Assembly (NCBI RefSeq): GCF_041154385.1
Contig: NZ_AP028929.1
Span: 1,806,001 to 1,870,000, forward strand
DNA length: 64,000 bases
Direction: 5' to 3'
DNA from: Streptococcus sp. SN-1
Lineage (GTDB): Bacteria > Bacillota > Bacilli > Lactobacillales > Streptococcaceae
In this document: positions 17,394-26,638 of the stretch, one piece after another
Layout: every line of letters starts with the position of its first letter
Position numbering within the stretch: the stretch's first letter is position 1
The notes under the pieces: model-generated
What the model saw: only the letters and a program-made list of their open reading frames with translations
Database searches by the model: none
What the model was told of the DNA's origin: nothing
Position numbers and translations under genes: made by a program

Positions 17394-19238
17394 ATGTTTA
17401 CAAAATTAAAACAGACTTTTATCGGTCGTCCTCTTAAGTCCTTAACAGAAGGCGAGGGAGGTCTGCTGGGAAAAATGCAGGCCTTGGCCATGTTGTCAAG
17501 CGACGCTCTATCTTCCATTGCCTATGGGCCTGAGCAAGTAGTCCTCGTCTTGACTAGTCTCTCTCCTCTTGCGATATGGTGGAGCCTTCCTATCGGCCTC
17601 TTTGTCCTCCTGCTCCTAGCTAGCCTGACCGTCTCCTACCGTCAAATCATCCATGCCTACCCTCAAGGGGGAGGGGCCTATATGGTTACTCGAGAAAATC
17701 TATCTCCAGAACTTGGCTTGATTGCTGGAGGTAGTCTTCTGGTTGACTATATGCTGACCGTAGCGGTATCTGTTTCATCTGGAGCGGACGCTATCACAGC
17801 AGCTCTTCCTGCTCTCCACCCATACAACCTCCACATCTCTATTTTTCTGGTTTGCTTGCTCATGCTCTTGAACTTACGGGGCTTAAAAGAATCTGCCAGT
17901 TCACTGATGATTCCTGTCTATCTCTTTATCATCAGTACTGTCTTTCTCTTGCTCTATGGAATCTTTCAACTAGTGACAGGTTCTCTCAGCTATCAGGCAA
18001 CTTCACCTATTGGGCATGCTATTCCGAACCTATCTATCGTTCTCATTCTAAGAGCTTTTACCAGCGGATCTGCCTCTCTGACAGGGGTCGAAGCTATTTC
18101 AAATGCCGTTCCCTTTTTCAAGGCTCCAAAAGAAAAGAATGCCGCTCAAACCTTGACCATCATGTCACTGATTTTAGGTTTTCTTTTTGCTGGTATCACC
18201 CTTCTAAACTACTGGATGGGGATTCTGCCTCAACACGGAGAAACTATTCTTTCACAGATGGCTCAAGGCATCCTTGGTAATTCCTTCATAGGCCACCTTG
18301 GGTATTATCTCTTCCAATTCTCCACAGCCTTGATTTTAGCCGTAGCTGCAAATACTGGCTTTTCAGCCTTTCCTATGCTGGCTTACAATATGGCTAAAAA
18401 CAAATACATGCCCCATCTCTTTATGGAAAAAGGAGACCGCCTAGGCTACTCTAATGGAATTTTAACTCTGGCATTTGGGGCTATGATTCTTCTTCTCATT
18501 TTTAATGGCAATACCGAACGTTTGATTCCCCTTTATACTATCGGGGTCTTCGTGCCCTTTGCCCTTTCTCAGACTGGGATGATTCGTCATTGGAAAAAAG
18601 AAAAAGGGGCAAATTTCTTAAAACCTGCCCTTGCCAATATCCTTGGAGCCATCATTTGCTACGCTATCGTGCTGATCCTGCTCTTTTTCCGTCTCAGTGA
18701 TATCTGGCCTTTCTTCCCCATTATTCTCGTACTCACCCTACTCTTCTTGGCGATTCACAGTCATTACCAAAAAGTAGCCCAACAACTGCGACTCTATGAA
18801 GGAATCCAAAAACGTACCTACGATGGCAATCTTGTCCTCGTCCTAGTAGGAAATGTCACCCGAGTTAGCATCGGAGCCATTAACTACGCTCAAAGTATAG
18901 GTGATGAAGTCTTAGCCATGCACATTTCTACTAAGGAAACAGCAGAGAAAGACCAAGAAATTCTCCAAGAATTTGCCGATTACTTCCCAACCATTACTCT
19001 GAAAAATATCAAGACCAGCTATCGCGACATCATCACCCCTACTGTCAAGTATGTCAAACGGATTTCCGAGGAAGCTCAGAAGAAGAACTATACAGTCACT
19101 GTTCTCGTCCCCCAGTTTATCCCTAATAAACCTTGGCAAAATATCCTGCACAATCAGATGAGTCTCAAACTCAAATATGCCCTTCGTTGGCACCAAGACG
19201 TCGTTGTCGCTAGCTACTCTTATCACTTAAAAGAATAA
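17394..19238 (+). CDS. kimA: KimA-like potassium importer (APC superfamily)
   Basis: A 614-residue membrane protein that aligns by eye with Bacillus subtilis KimA (YdaO), a proton-coupled K+ importer: GRPLKS, ALAMLSSDALSSIAYG, YPQGGGAYMV, GGSLLVDYMLTVAVS, TGVEAISNA and ANTGFSAFP. About twelve helices (residues 40-455) are followed by a cytosolic domain of about 150 residues that resembles universal stress proteins and may bind a nucleotide such as c-di-AMP. ATG 17394 was chosen from its position after AAAGGAAA. Automatic annotation often says only amino-acid permease; the KimA motifs make potassium more likely. Confidence 0.85.
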   Translation: MFTKLKQTFIGRPLKSLTEGEGGLLGKMQALAMLSSDALSSIAYGPEQVVLVLTSLSPLAIWWSLPIGLFVLLLLASLTVSYRQIIHAYPQGGGAYMVTRENLSPELGLIAGGSLLVDYMLTVAVSVSSGADAITAALPALHPYNLHISIFLVCLLMLLNLRGLKESASSLMIPVYLFIISTVFLLLYGIFQLVTGSLSYQATSPIGHAIPNLSIVLILRAFTSGSASLTGVEAISNAVPFFKAPKEKNAAQTLTIMSLILGFLFAGITLLNYWMGILPQHGETILSQMAQGILGNSFIGHLGYYLFQFSTALILAVAANTGFSAFPMLAYNMAKNKYMPHLFMEKGDRLGYSNGILTLAFGAMILLLIFNGNTERLIPLYTIGVFVPFALSQTGMIRHWKKEKGANFLKPALANILGAIICYAIVLILLFFRLSDIWPFFPIILVLTLLFLAIHSHYQKVAQQLRLYEGIQKRTYDGNLVLVLVGNVTRVSIGAINYAQSIGDEVLAMHISTKETAEKDQEILQEFADYFPTITLKNIKTSYRDIITPTVKYVKRISEEAQKKNYTVTVLVPQFIPNKPWQNILHNQMSLKLKYALRWHQDVVVASYSYHLKE

Positions 19239-19240
19239 AG

Positions 19241-19286
19241 AAAAGGCCCTACCAGAACCGAGAAGCGTCTGGTGAGGCCTTTTTTC
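19241..19286 (+). terminator. terminator of kimA
   Basis: AAAAGGCCCTACCAGA pairs with TCTGGTGAGGCCTTTTTT around a short loop. The stem is strong and the T run long. Confidence 0.88.
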
Positions 19287-19307
19287 TGAATCCAGTCACT
19301 ATGCCTG

Positions 19308-19502
19308 TACTCAATGAAAATCAAAGAGCAAACTAGGAAGCTAGCCGCATGCTGCTCAAAGCACTGCTTTGAGGTCGTAGATGAAACTGACGAAGTCAGC
19401 TCAAAACACTGTTTTGAGGTTGCAGATAGAACTGACGAAGTCAGTAACATACCTACGGTAAGGCAACGCTGACGTGGTTTGAAGAGATTTTCGAAGAGTA
19501 TT
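19308..19502 (-). repeat. BOX element with two boxB units (A-B-B-C)
   Basis: The boxC and boxA ends are standard, but boxB occurs twice: GAAACTGACGAAGTCAG and, after a CTCAAAACACTGTTTTGAG segment, GAACTGACGAAGTCAG. The element is therefore about 45 bp longer than the single-B copies in this window. It lies between the kimA terminator and the 3' end of the oligopeptide-binding gene. Confidence 0.92.
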
Positions 19503-19526
19503 AACCGAAAAGCATGACTAGGAATA

Positions 19527-21491
19527 TCATTGAATGTGGTTAACTAAATCTTCCTGAGCTTTTTTATTTGACTCAGCTTTTTCTTTTAGCCATTTTTCGT
19601 AGAGTTCTTGGTACTGTTTAGCAGTTACTGGCTCTTTTTGCAATTCAACATATTTGTAGTTGTCCGCATTTCCCTTATGACCAACGAATGAGAATGGTCC
19701 TGTAAACGGTACAGTCTTACGGAAGATTGGATTAGCTCCACCACTTTGAACCGGTAGGAACAAGGCGCTATCTGTCAACCAAGCTTGGGCTTCAGCATAT
19801 TTTTCATAGCGGGCTTGAGTATCTTTAATTTCTGCGTCTGCCTGATCCAAGAGTTTCTTGTAGTCAGCAAGACCAATCTTGTCCTTAACTTCCTTGTCTT
19901 TTCCTTCAGACAAGCCCATGTTTTTCAACTGAGAACCTGTCTCTGGATCAAGGATCGCTAGGTAAGTCTTAGGATCTGAGTAATCTCCACCCCATCCTGA
20001 GATGTCGATATCGTAGTCTTTTTGTTCTGCTGTATCTGCAAAGTAGGTTGCCTGATCTTTTTCATCTGGAGAAAGTTGGATAACATCAATGACTACATTA
20101 TCCTTACCAAGAGTTTCTTCCACTGTTTGTTTGAACGATCCAGCCTGTTGCACATCCAACTTAGCAGTCTGGTCAACTGGCATATCCAAATGAATTGGGA
20201 AAGTTACTCCCTGTGCTTGCAGACTTTCTTTGGCCTTGGCAAACTTCTCTTTGGCCTTTTCAGGATTCAAGAAGGCTTGCTTACCATCGTTTAGGTTGAT
20301 ATTTACCCAATCTTTACCGTAGTTGACAATTTTTTCATTGACAATATCACCAAAGTTCTTATCCCCAACTTGGACAAAGTTACTTGGTGTAACTGTGTTA
20401 CGCAAGATACGGTCTGCTCCATCTTCACCATTTGTCTGTGCTGCATAAGCATGACGGTCAAAGGCAAAGTTGATAGCCTGACGGAAATCTTTATTCTGCA
20501 TAGCTGCGCGTGAATCTGTCTTTTCCTTATCAGACTGTTTCATCGTCTGCTTGTAGCTTTGACGATTAACGTTGAAAAGATAATAGAAAGTCACTGAGTT
20601 TTGTGGTGTGTAGGTAATCTTGTCCTCATTGCCCTTCTTGAGTTCAGCAAATACTGAACTTGTTGGGAAGATACGGCCATCAGTATAGTTACCATCCAAG
20701 AAACCTCTAGCAATGCTGTCTTGGTCAGAACCGTCAAAGAAAGAGAGTTTCACTTTCTCGATTTTAACATTATCCTTATCCCAGTAATTAGGGTTTTTGT
20801 CAAGTTCAATCAAAGATTTGGATGTGAAGGATTTAAACAAGTAAGGACCATTTGACAAGATACTTGATGGTGTCACACTTCCAAAGTCATCTCCCTGAGA
20901 CTTCAAGAAGGCTTCATTTACAGGACTAAGGATACTTGCTGTTGTTTTAGAGTTCCAATAAGTTTCAGGTTGGTTGAGAGTGTATTGTAGAGTGTAATCA
21001 TCCACTGCCTTAACACCAACAGTACCAAAATCAGATGATTTCCCTTCAACATAATCTGCTAGACCCTTGATAGAGTCTTGTACCAAGTACAAGTTTTCAG
21101 CCTTTTTATCAGCCGCATACTTAAGACCTGTCACAAAGTCATGAGCGGTTACATCTGCATACTCTTCTCCTTCAGAAGTGTACCATTTAGCCCCCTGACG
21201 GATTTTATAAGTGTAGGTCAATCCATCTTTTGACACCGTCCATGACTCAGCCATAGAGGGAATGAGATTGCCATACTGGTCGTTTTCCAACAAACCATCA
21301 ATCAAGTTGGTTGTGATACTAGATGTAGAGTCTCGTGTAGAGGTAATATAATCCAAGGTATCTGGGTTATTGACAAAGATATAAGAGTAAGTCTTGTCTG
21401 CATTACTTGATTGAGATGATCCACACGCTGCTAAAGCTAGACCTGCTGTCAAAGCCATAGCTCCAAACAGCATCACTTTTGATTTCTTCAT
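19527..21491 (-). CDS. oligopeptide-binding lipoprotein, AmiA/AliA/AliB family
   Basis: A 654-residue extracellular solute-binding protein (family 5). The signal peptide ends with lipobox LAACGSS (Cys23), so it is anchored in the outer face of the membrane. Typical segments are LLENDQYGNLIPSMAESW, KDGLTYTYKIR, DYTLQYTLNQPE and the C-terminal KWLKEKAESNKKAQ seen in the Ami/Ali paralogues. It stands alone without permease genes, as AliA and AliB do, and likely hands peptides to the AmiCDEF transporter. Exact paralogue (AliB, AliC, AliD or other) cannot be set here. Confidence 0.9.
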   Translation of the reverse strand: MKKSKVMLFGAMALTAGLALAACGSSQSSNADKTYSYIFVNNPDTLDYITSTRDSTSSITTNLIDGLLENDQYGNLIPSMAESWTVSKDGLTYTYKIRQGAKWYTSEGEEYADVTAHDFVTGLKYAADKKAENLYLVQDSIKGLADYVEGKSSDFGTVGVKAVDDYTLQYTLNQPETYWNSKTTASILSPVNEAFLKSQGDDFGSVTPSSILSNGPYLFKSFTSKSLIELDKNPNYWDKDNVKIEKVKLSFFDGSDQDSIARGFLDGNYTDGRIFPTSSVFAELKKGNEDKITYTPQNSVTFYYLFNVNRQSYKQTMKQSDKEKTDSRAAMQNKDFRQAINFAFDRHAYAAQTNGEDGADRILRNTVTPSNFVQVGDKNFGDIVNEKIVNYGKDWVNINLNDGKQAFLNPEKAKEKFAKAKESLQAQGVTFPIHLDMPVDQTAKLDVQQAGSFKQTVEETLGKDNVVIDVIQLSPDEKDQATYFADTAEQKDYDIDISGWGGDYSDPKTYLAILDPETGSQLKNMGLSEGKDKEVKDKIGLADYKKLLDQADAEIKDTQARYEKYAEAQAWLTDSALFLPVQSGGANPIFRKTVPFTGPFSFVGHKGNADNYKYVELQKEPVTAKQYQELYEKWLKEKAESNKKAQEDLVNHIQ

Positions 21492-21576
21492 GATTATTCT
21501 CCATTTTTACAGTATGTGAAATATTATACACTATTCGAGCAAAAATATAAAGCTTTTTGTACTTTTTTACAAAAAT

Positions 21577-21611
21577 AAAAATCAGTAGACTCGAGTTCCT
21601 ACTGATTTTTG
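21577..21611 (-). terminator. terminator of rpmH
   Basis: On the minus strand AAAAATCAGTAGGAACTC pairs with GAGTCTACTGATTTTT and runs on into a T-rich tail. It follows the rpmH stop by 17 bp. Confidence 0.85.
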
Positions 21612-21627
21612 ATAGAATTCGTTTGGA

Positions 21628-21762
21628 TTATGCAGCCAAAACTTTGCGTCCTTTACGACGACGAGCTGCCAATACGCGACGACCGTTTTTAGTTGACATA
21701 CGGTTACGGAATCCGTGTTTGCGCGCACGACGAAGTTTACTTGGTTGATAAGTACGTTTCAC
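21628..21762 (-). CDS. rpmH: 50S ribosomal protein L34
   Basis: A 44-residue, highly basic protein. It begins [19 protein letters not shown] and ends [11 protein letters not shown], the standard L34 sequence. The start is a GTG at 21762, eight bases after AGGAGG. In many bacteria rpmH is followed by rnpA; here it is alone, as in streptococci. Confidence 0.98.
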
Positions 21763-21836
21763 GATGAATACCTCCTCATAGATTTTGTATTCGTTTAGCC
21801 GGCTATAAAGTGATCAGTTACTAAACATACTTTACT

Positions 21837-21865
21837 ATTCTATCTGATTCTTTTACTTTTGTCAA
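21837..21865 (-). promoter_or_regulatory. consensus promoter of rpmH
   Basis: On the minus strand -35 TTGACA (21860-21865) and -10 TAGAAT (21837-21842) are 17 bp apart, giving a leader of about 70 nt. Confidence 0.85.
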
Positions 21866-21906
21866 TAGCTCAAGGCAAATGTTTCCAGCTTTTTCGAATG
21901 TAAGCC

Positions 21907-23121
21907 CTATCTACGATACTGTTTCAAGAAACGAGTCATCTTTTCTTGGATTTGGGCTAGTTCATCAACACGAGGAAGGTAAACAATACGGAAGTGGTCT
22001 GGTTCCTGCCAGTTAAAGCCTCGACCATGAACCAAGAGAACCTTTTCCTGCTTCAAGAAATCAAGGACAAACTGCTCATCATCATCGATACGGTACATAT
22101 TGCGATCGATTTTAGGGAAGATATAGAGTCCAGCCTTGGGTTTAACCGCAGACAAACCTGGAATATCTTGAATGGCATTGTAAATGAAATTTCTTTGCTC
22201 ATAAATTCGTCCACCAGGAAGGAGCAATTCATCGACCGACTGGTGACCACCCAAGGAAGTTTGTACGACTTGTTGGGCCAAAACGTTAGAGCAAAGGCGC
22301 ATATTGGATAGCATATTGAGCCCTTCGATATAGCCCTTGACATGAGTCTTAGGTCCAGACAAGACCATCCAACCCACACGGAAACCAGCGATACGATGGG
22401 ATTTTGACAGACCATTCATGCTGACACAGAAGACATCTGGTGCCAAGCTAGCCACAGGCGTATGCACATGTCCATCCATGACCATGCGGTCGTAGATTTC
22501 ATCCGCAAAGATAATCAAATCGTTTTGACGGGCAATCTCAATAATCTCCAACAAGAGTTCCTTAGGATAAAGGGCTCCAGTTGGATTATTTGGATTGATA
22601 AGGACGATTGCCTTGGTATTGGAAGTAATTTTTGACTTGATATCGTCAATATCTGGGTACCATTCTGCAGCTTCATCACAGATATAGTGAACGGCATTTC
22701 CCCCAGCTAGGCTGACAGCGGCTGTCCAGAGAGGATAGTCTGGCATTGGCACCAAGACCTCATCCCCATTGTCCAAAAGCCCCTGCATAGACATGACAAT
22801 CAACTCACTAACACCATTTCCAAGGTAAATATCATCAATATCTACGTTTGGGAATTTCTTCAATTGGCAATACTGCATGATGGCCTTACGGGCTGAGAAA
22901 ATCCCTTTGGAGTCAGAATAACCTTCACTATCACGCGCATTCATAATCAAGTCATGAATGACCTCGTCTGGCGCTGTAAAGCCAAATTCTGCTGGATTTC
23001 CTGTATTCAGACGTAAAATCTTTTCTCCGTTTGCTCGCATTCGCATGGCTTCTTCCAAAACAGGACCACGGATATCATAAGCAACATGCTCTAACTTACT
23101 AGACTTGTTATATTCTTTCAT
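21907..23121 (-). CDS. alaT: pyridoxal-phosphate aminotransferase, AlaT type
   Basis: A 404-residue class I/II aminotransferase closest by pattern to the alanine aminotransferase AlaT: start KLEHVAYDIRGPVLEEA, substrate region RLNTGNPAEFGF, NPNNPTGALY, and the PLP lysine in LSKSHRIAGFRVGW. It makes alanine from pyruvate and glutamate. Monocistronic; divergent from nothing on its 5' side. Confidence 0.9.
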   Translation of the reverse strand: MKEYNKSSKLEHVAYDIRGPVLEEAMRMRANGEKILRLNTGNPAEFGFTAPDEVIHDLIMNARDSEGYSDSKGIFSARKAIMQYCQLKKFPNVDIDDIYLGNGVSELIVMSMQGLLDNGDEVLVPMPDYPLWTAAVSLAGGNAVHYICDEAAEWYPDIDDIKSKITSNTKAIVLINPNNPTGALYPKELLLEIIEIARQNDLIIFADEIYDRMVMDGHVHTPVASLAPDVFCVSMNGLSKSHRIAGFRVGWMVLSGPKTHVKGYIEGLNMLSNMRLCSNVLAQQVVQTSLGGHQSVDELLLPGGRIYEQRNFIYNAIQDIPGLSAVKPKAGLYIFPKIDRNMYRIDDDEQFVLDFLKQEKVLLVHGRGFNWQEPDHFRIVYLPRVDELAQIQEKMTRFLKQYRR

Positions 23122-23214
23122 CTTGTTTCCTCAATTCATCAGGATAGTAACATTATACCACTAGAAAGAAAATGCGACAAGTTTACTGAATTGTGTTACT
23201 AAGTTCGTATAGAA

Positions 23215-23240
23215 GAAAAACCTCGCTAAAAGCGAGGTCA
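23215..23240 (-). terminator. terminator after the small membrane protein gene
   Basis: On the minus strand ACCTCGCT pairs with AGCGAGGT around TTT, followed by TTTTCTTC. Confidence 0.8.
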
Positions 23241-23277
23241 AGACAGGGGAGATAGCAGGTATTTTGCCAAAGAAAGA

Positions 23278-23568
23278 TCACATACCAAAAGATAAAACTA
23301 GAAAAAGCAAGCCTAAAAAGGAGTCATAAAGAAGATTGAACATGAGGAAAAGTCCCCATATCATCAAGTAATCCCAACGCCCACTTCGTTTTGCAACTAG
23401 GAATAAGATTAGATGGTAGAGTACATGAAAGACTAAAAAACCAATAAAACCTGGATAAAGAAACGGTACCAGACTCTCTAATTGCCAGATCATGATAACT
23501 TCTACCAAGACTGAAACTAGGATGATTCCATAATAAAGGAAATTTGATTTTTGAAAAGAGTTTTTCAT
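23278..23568 (-). CDS. small membrane protein of unknown function
   Basis: A 96-residue protein with three or four hydrophobic helices and a short basic N-terminus (MKNSFQKSNF). The starts 23568 and 23571 are both close to AGGGAGGGAGA. I do not recognise a family. It lies between alaT and the divergent usp gene, with its own terminator. Confidence 0.7.
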   Translation of the reverse strand: MKNSFQKSNFLYYGIILVSVLVEVIMIWQLESLVPFLYPGFIGFLVFHVLYHLILFLVAKRSGRWDYLMIWGLFLMFNLLYDSFLGLLFLVLSFGM

Positions 23569-23673
23569 CATTCTCCCTCCCTTCACTTCTTTCCTGCTAT
23601 CCTTTCTTTTATTTTATCATATATTTATATAGATTTTAAGCGCTAACATTCTTTTGAAAAATACTTTTTTTGC

Positions 23674-23702
23674 TTTACTTCTATAGTGAAAAGGTTTACA
23701 AT
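23674..23702 (+). promoter_or_regulatory. promoter of the universal stress protein gene
   Basis: TTTACT (23674-23679), a 17 bp spacer and TACAAT (23697-23702) form a reasonable sigma-A promoter, with the ribosome site CAGGAGG (23719-23725) shortly downstream. Confidence 0.6.
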
Positions 23703-23732
23703 AATAGTAAGAAAATTTCAGGAGGTTTCATT

Positions 23733-24185
23733 ATGGCACAACGTTACCAAAATATCATGGTCGCAATCGATGGTTCTAAAGAAGCGGACTTGGCTTTTGT
23801 CAAAGGAGTTCATTCTGCTCTACGAAACGACGCTAAACTCACCATCGCACATGTCATTGACACACGCGCTCTCCAAAGCGTATCCACCTTTGATGCTGAA
23901 GTTTACGAAGAACTCCAAGTCGACGCTGAAAGTCTGATGAAAGAGTACGAAAAACGTGCTAAAGATGCTGGGGTGGCAGATGTTCATATTGTCATTGAAA
24001 TGGGAAATCCAAAGACCCTACTAGCACGTACTATTCCCGATGCTGAGGAAGTGGACCTCATCCTCGTTGGCGCAACTGGTCTCAACGCCTTTGAACGCCT
24101 CTTGGTTGGCTCTTCATCTGAATACATTCTCCGCCATGCTAAGGTCGATTTGCTGGTTGTGAGAGAACAAGAAAAAACCTTATAA
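23733..24185 (+). CDS. universal stress protein, UspA family
   Basis: A 150-residue cytoplasmic protein with the start YQNIMVAIDGSKEADLAF and the ATP-binding signature LILVGATGLNAFERLLVGSSSEYIL. Proteins with this G-2x-G-9x-G-S motif usually bind ATP and dimerise. ATG 23733 is eight bases after AGGAGG; the open frame further upstream contains the promoter. Confidence 0.93.
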   Translation: MAQRYQNIMVAIDGSKEADLAFVKGVHSALRNDAKLTIAHVIDTRALQSVSTFDAEVYEELQVDAESLMKEYEKRAKDAGVADVHIVIEMGNPKTLLARTIPDAEEVDLILVGATGLNAFERLLVGSSSEYILRHAKVDLLVVREQEKTL

Positions 24186-24193
24186 TTACAACG

Positions 24194-24218
24194 AAAAGGA
24201 GCCCAGAGCTCCTTTTTC
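24194..24218. terminator. bidirectional terminator between usp and the HAD gene
   Basis: AAAAGGAGC and GCTCCTTTTT pair around CCAGA, with A and T runs on either side. The two flanking genes converge on it. Confidence 0.85.
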
Positions 24219-24219
24219 T

Positions 24220-25608
24220 TTACTGTTTATTTCTCTCTTTATGGCGTTCATAAGCCTTGAGCTGGCGCTGCAGTTCCTTTTTAATCGCGGGTTCTGGAGC
24301 ATATTTTTCTTCCCAATCATCTGGTTTTAAGATTTTGTGGGTCACTGGATCAAAATGAGCCTTGCCATCTGGGAAAATTTTCCCCATATTAGCCTGATGG
24401 ACAATATCAAAAATACGTTCTGGGTCCACCCCCATCAAGACAAAACTACCATAGGTAAAGTAAAGCGTATCAATCAAGGCATCTACCTGACCTATCAAAT
24501 CTTGCTGAGCAGGCGTCTTCTTGGCTACTTTATCTGCTGCCTTATCAAGAGCTTGATGAAGTTGCGATAGAGCTTGACCAAAGTCCTCTTCAGAAGGACT
24601 GGCAGCTCGAACAAACTCCACCAATTCTTCTATTTTAAAACCAGCCCTGTGGGTTGCACCTTCTAAATTCCAAGCTCGAGGTTCTTCTTGAGTTCGTTCA
24701 TCCATCATGTGGTGGAAGGTCTTGACCTTATTGAAATGGTAGTCACGGCTGACAAAGACTTTTTCTGAAGCCAAAACACCAAAATGTTCTAATGCCTTGT
24801 GAATTCCGTCTTGCTGATTGCTGGTAGTGATATGCTTGGCAACTTCTTTGACACTGCTACTACCATTTCCCATAGCGACCGACATACCGACACCTGCAAG
24901 CATTTCTAGGTCGTTATCTGAGTCACCGAAGGCCATCACTTGGTTGAGGTCAAAGCCATATTCTTTCCCAACTCGGCGAATACCTTCCAATTTAGAATTC
25001 CCTTGATTAATGACATCCGCTGCAAATGGATTGCTACGTGTCAATTTCAAGTCTTCAAAATCAGCTGCTGCCTTCTCAGATTCTTCCGGTGTCATCAGCA
25101 TCAAAACTTGGTAGATAGGCTGATTCATCAGATGAAGCAGGTCTTCTTCCTTTTGGGGCACAACCTTGCTAACCATACGATTAAAGGAATGACTCACCGT
25201 CCGAGTTAAAACAGAAGGAACGAAGCGACTGATTCGTTGGGAAAAAGACCCCAGACCAAAGGACATGATTTTAGAACCCAGCATGGCATCCTTGGTCCCT
25301 AGGGCAATCTCCTTGCCCTCTTTTTTAGCATACGCAATGAGCTGGCGCAAATGTAACTTGGAAATTGGGCTCGTGAACAAGACTCTTTCTTTATTAAAGA
25401 TATACTGGCCATTGTAGGTTACCGCAAAATCCAGATCCAAATCGTCCATCAATTCCTTAACAAAAAAAGGTCCTCGCCCTGTCGCTACACCAACTAGCAC
25501 CCCTTGTTCTTTGACAATTTTAATCGCGTCCTTAGTGGATTTCAAAACACTCTTGCGATCGTTGACCAAGGTTCCATCGATATCAAAAAAAACAGCTTTG
25601 ACTTCCAT
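24220..25608 (-). CDS. Cof-type HAD phosphatase fused to a MazG/PRA-PH-like pyrophosphohydrolase
   Basis: A 462-residue two-domain protein. Residues about 1-270 are a Cof-type HAD phosphatase (FFDIDGTLV motif I, VATGRGPF, KLEGI with Lys, GDSDNDLEM motif IV). Residues about 295-450 look like an all-alpha NTP pyrophosphohydrolase of the phosphoribosyl-ATP type: DERTQEEPR, then QVDALIDTLYFTYGSFVLMG and FDIVHQANMGKIFPDG. The fusion suggests coupled removal of pyrophosphate and then phosphate from an unknown nucleotide or sugar. ATG 25608 was chosen; upstream codons overlap the asparaginase promoter. Confidence 0.85.
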   Translation of the reverse strand: MEVKAVFFDIDGTLVNDRKSVLKSTKDAIKIVKEQGVLVGVATGRGPFFVKELMDDLDLDFAVTYNGQYIFNKERVLFTSPISKLHLRQLIAYAKKEGKEIALGTKDAMLGSKIMSFGLGSFSQRISRFVPSVLTRTVSHSFNRMVSKVVPQKEEDLLHLMNQPIYQVLMLMTPEESEKAAADFEDLKLTRSNPFAADVINQGNSKLEGIRRVGKEYGFDLNQVMAFGDSDNDLEMLAGVGMSVAMGNGSSSVKEVAKHITTSNQQDGIHKALEHFGVLASEKVFVSRDYHFNKVKTFHHMMDERTQEEPRAWNLEGATHRAGFKIEELVEFVRAASPSEEDFGQALSQLHQALDKAADKVAKKTPAQQDLIGQVDALIDTLYFTYGSFVLMGVDPERIFDIVHQANMGKIFPDGKAHFDPVTHKILKPDDWEEKYAPEPAIKKELQRQLKAYERHKERNKQ

Positions 25609-25673
25609 CCTATCCCAATCTCCCCTTTTGTGATACAATGATTATACCACATTTCAGAAAGAGTGAGTAAATC

Positions 25674-26636
25674 ATGCCTAAGAAAATCCTTGTTTTACAT
25701 ACGGGTGGAACTATTTCCATGCAGGCCGATGCTTCTGGCGCTGTTGTGACGAGTTCAGATAATCCCATGAACCATGTGTCCAACCCACTTGAAGGAATCC
25801 AAGTCCACACCTTGGACTTTTTTAACCTGCCAAGCCCCCATATTAAACCCAAGCATATGCTGGCCCTCTACCAAAAAATCAAAGAAGAAGCGGCTAACTA
25901 CGATGGAGTGGTAATCACACACGGGACCGATACTCTAGAGGAAACAGCCTATTTCCTTGATACCATGGAAGTTCCCCATATGCCTATCGTTCTAACAGGG
26001 GCCATGCGCAGCTCCAACGAACTCGGCAGTGACGGTGTTTATAATTATCTGAGTGCTTTGCGGGTAGCTAGCGATAACAGGGCTGCTGACAAAGGAGTTT
26101 TGGTTGTTATGAACGATGAAATCCACGCTGCCAAGTATGTTACCAAAACACATACGACCAACGTCAGCACCTTCCAGACTCCAACGCACGGGCCACTTGG
26201 TCTGATCATGAAACAGGAAATCCTCTACTTCAAAACAGCTGAACCCCGTGTCCGCTTTGACCTTGATCACATACAAGGATTAGTCCCTATCATCTCTGCT
26301 TATGCTGGTATGACAGATGAGCTGATTGATATGCTGGATTTGGAACAATTGGACGGTTTGATTATCCAAGCCTTCGGAGCTGGTAATATTCCCAAAGAAA
26401 CGTCTCAAAAGTTAGAAAGCCTTCTGCAAAAAGGAATCCCAGTCGCCCTGGTTTCGCGATGCTTTAACGGTATCGCTGAGCCTGTCTATGCCTACCAAGG
26501 TGGAGGCGTGCAGTTGCAAAAATCTGGTGTCTTCTTTGTTAAAGAACTCAACGCCCAAAAAGCCCGCTTGAAACTCCTCATTGCCCTCAATGCCGGACTA
26601 ACAGGACAGGCTTTGAAAGACTATATGGAAGGGTAA
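25674..26636 (+). CDS. ansA: L-asparaginase, type I (cytoplasmic)
   Basis: Hydrolyses asparagine to aspartate and ammonia. The 320-residue protein has the two catalytic motifs LVLHTGGTISMQ (first Thr) and ITHGTDTLEETAYF (second Thr, Asp). No signal peptide is present, so it is the cytosolic type. It is divergent from the HAD/pyrophosphohydrolase gene and separated by about 65 bp. Confidence 0.95.
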   Translation: MPKKILVLHTGGTISMQADASGAVVTSSDNPMNHVSNPLEGIQVHTLDFFNLPSPHIKPKHMLALYQKIKEEAANYDGVVITHGTDTLEETAYFLDTMEVPHMPIVLTGAMRSSNELGSDGVYNYLSALRVASDNRAADKGVLVVMNDEIHAAKYVTKTHTTNVSTFQTPTHGPLGLIMKQEILYFKTAEPRVRFDLDHIQGLVPIISAYAGMTDELIDMLDLEQLDGLIIQAFGAGNIPKETSQKLESLLQKGIPVALVSRCFNGIAEPVYAYQGGGVQLQKSGVFFVKELNAQKARLKLLIALNAGLTGQALKDYMEG

Positions 26637-26638
26637 GT

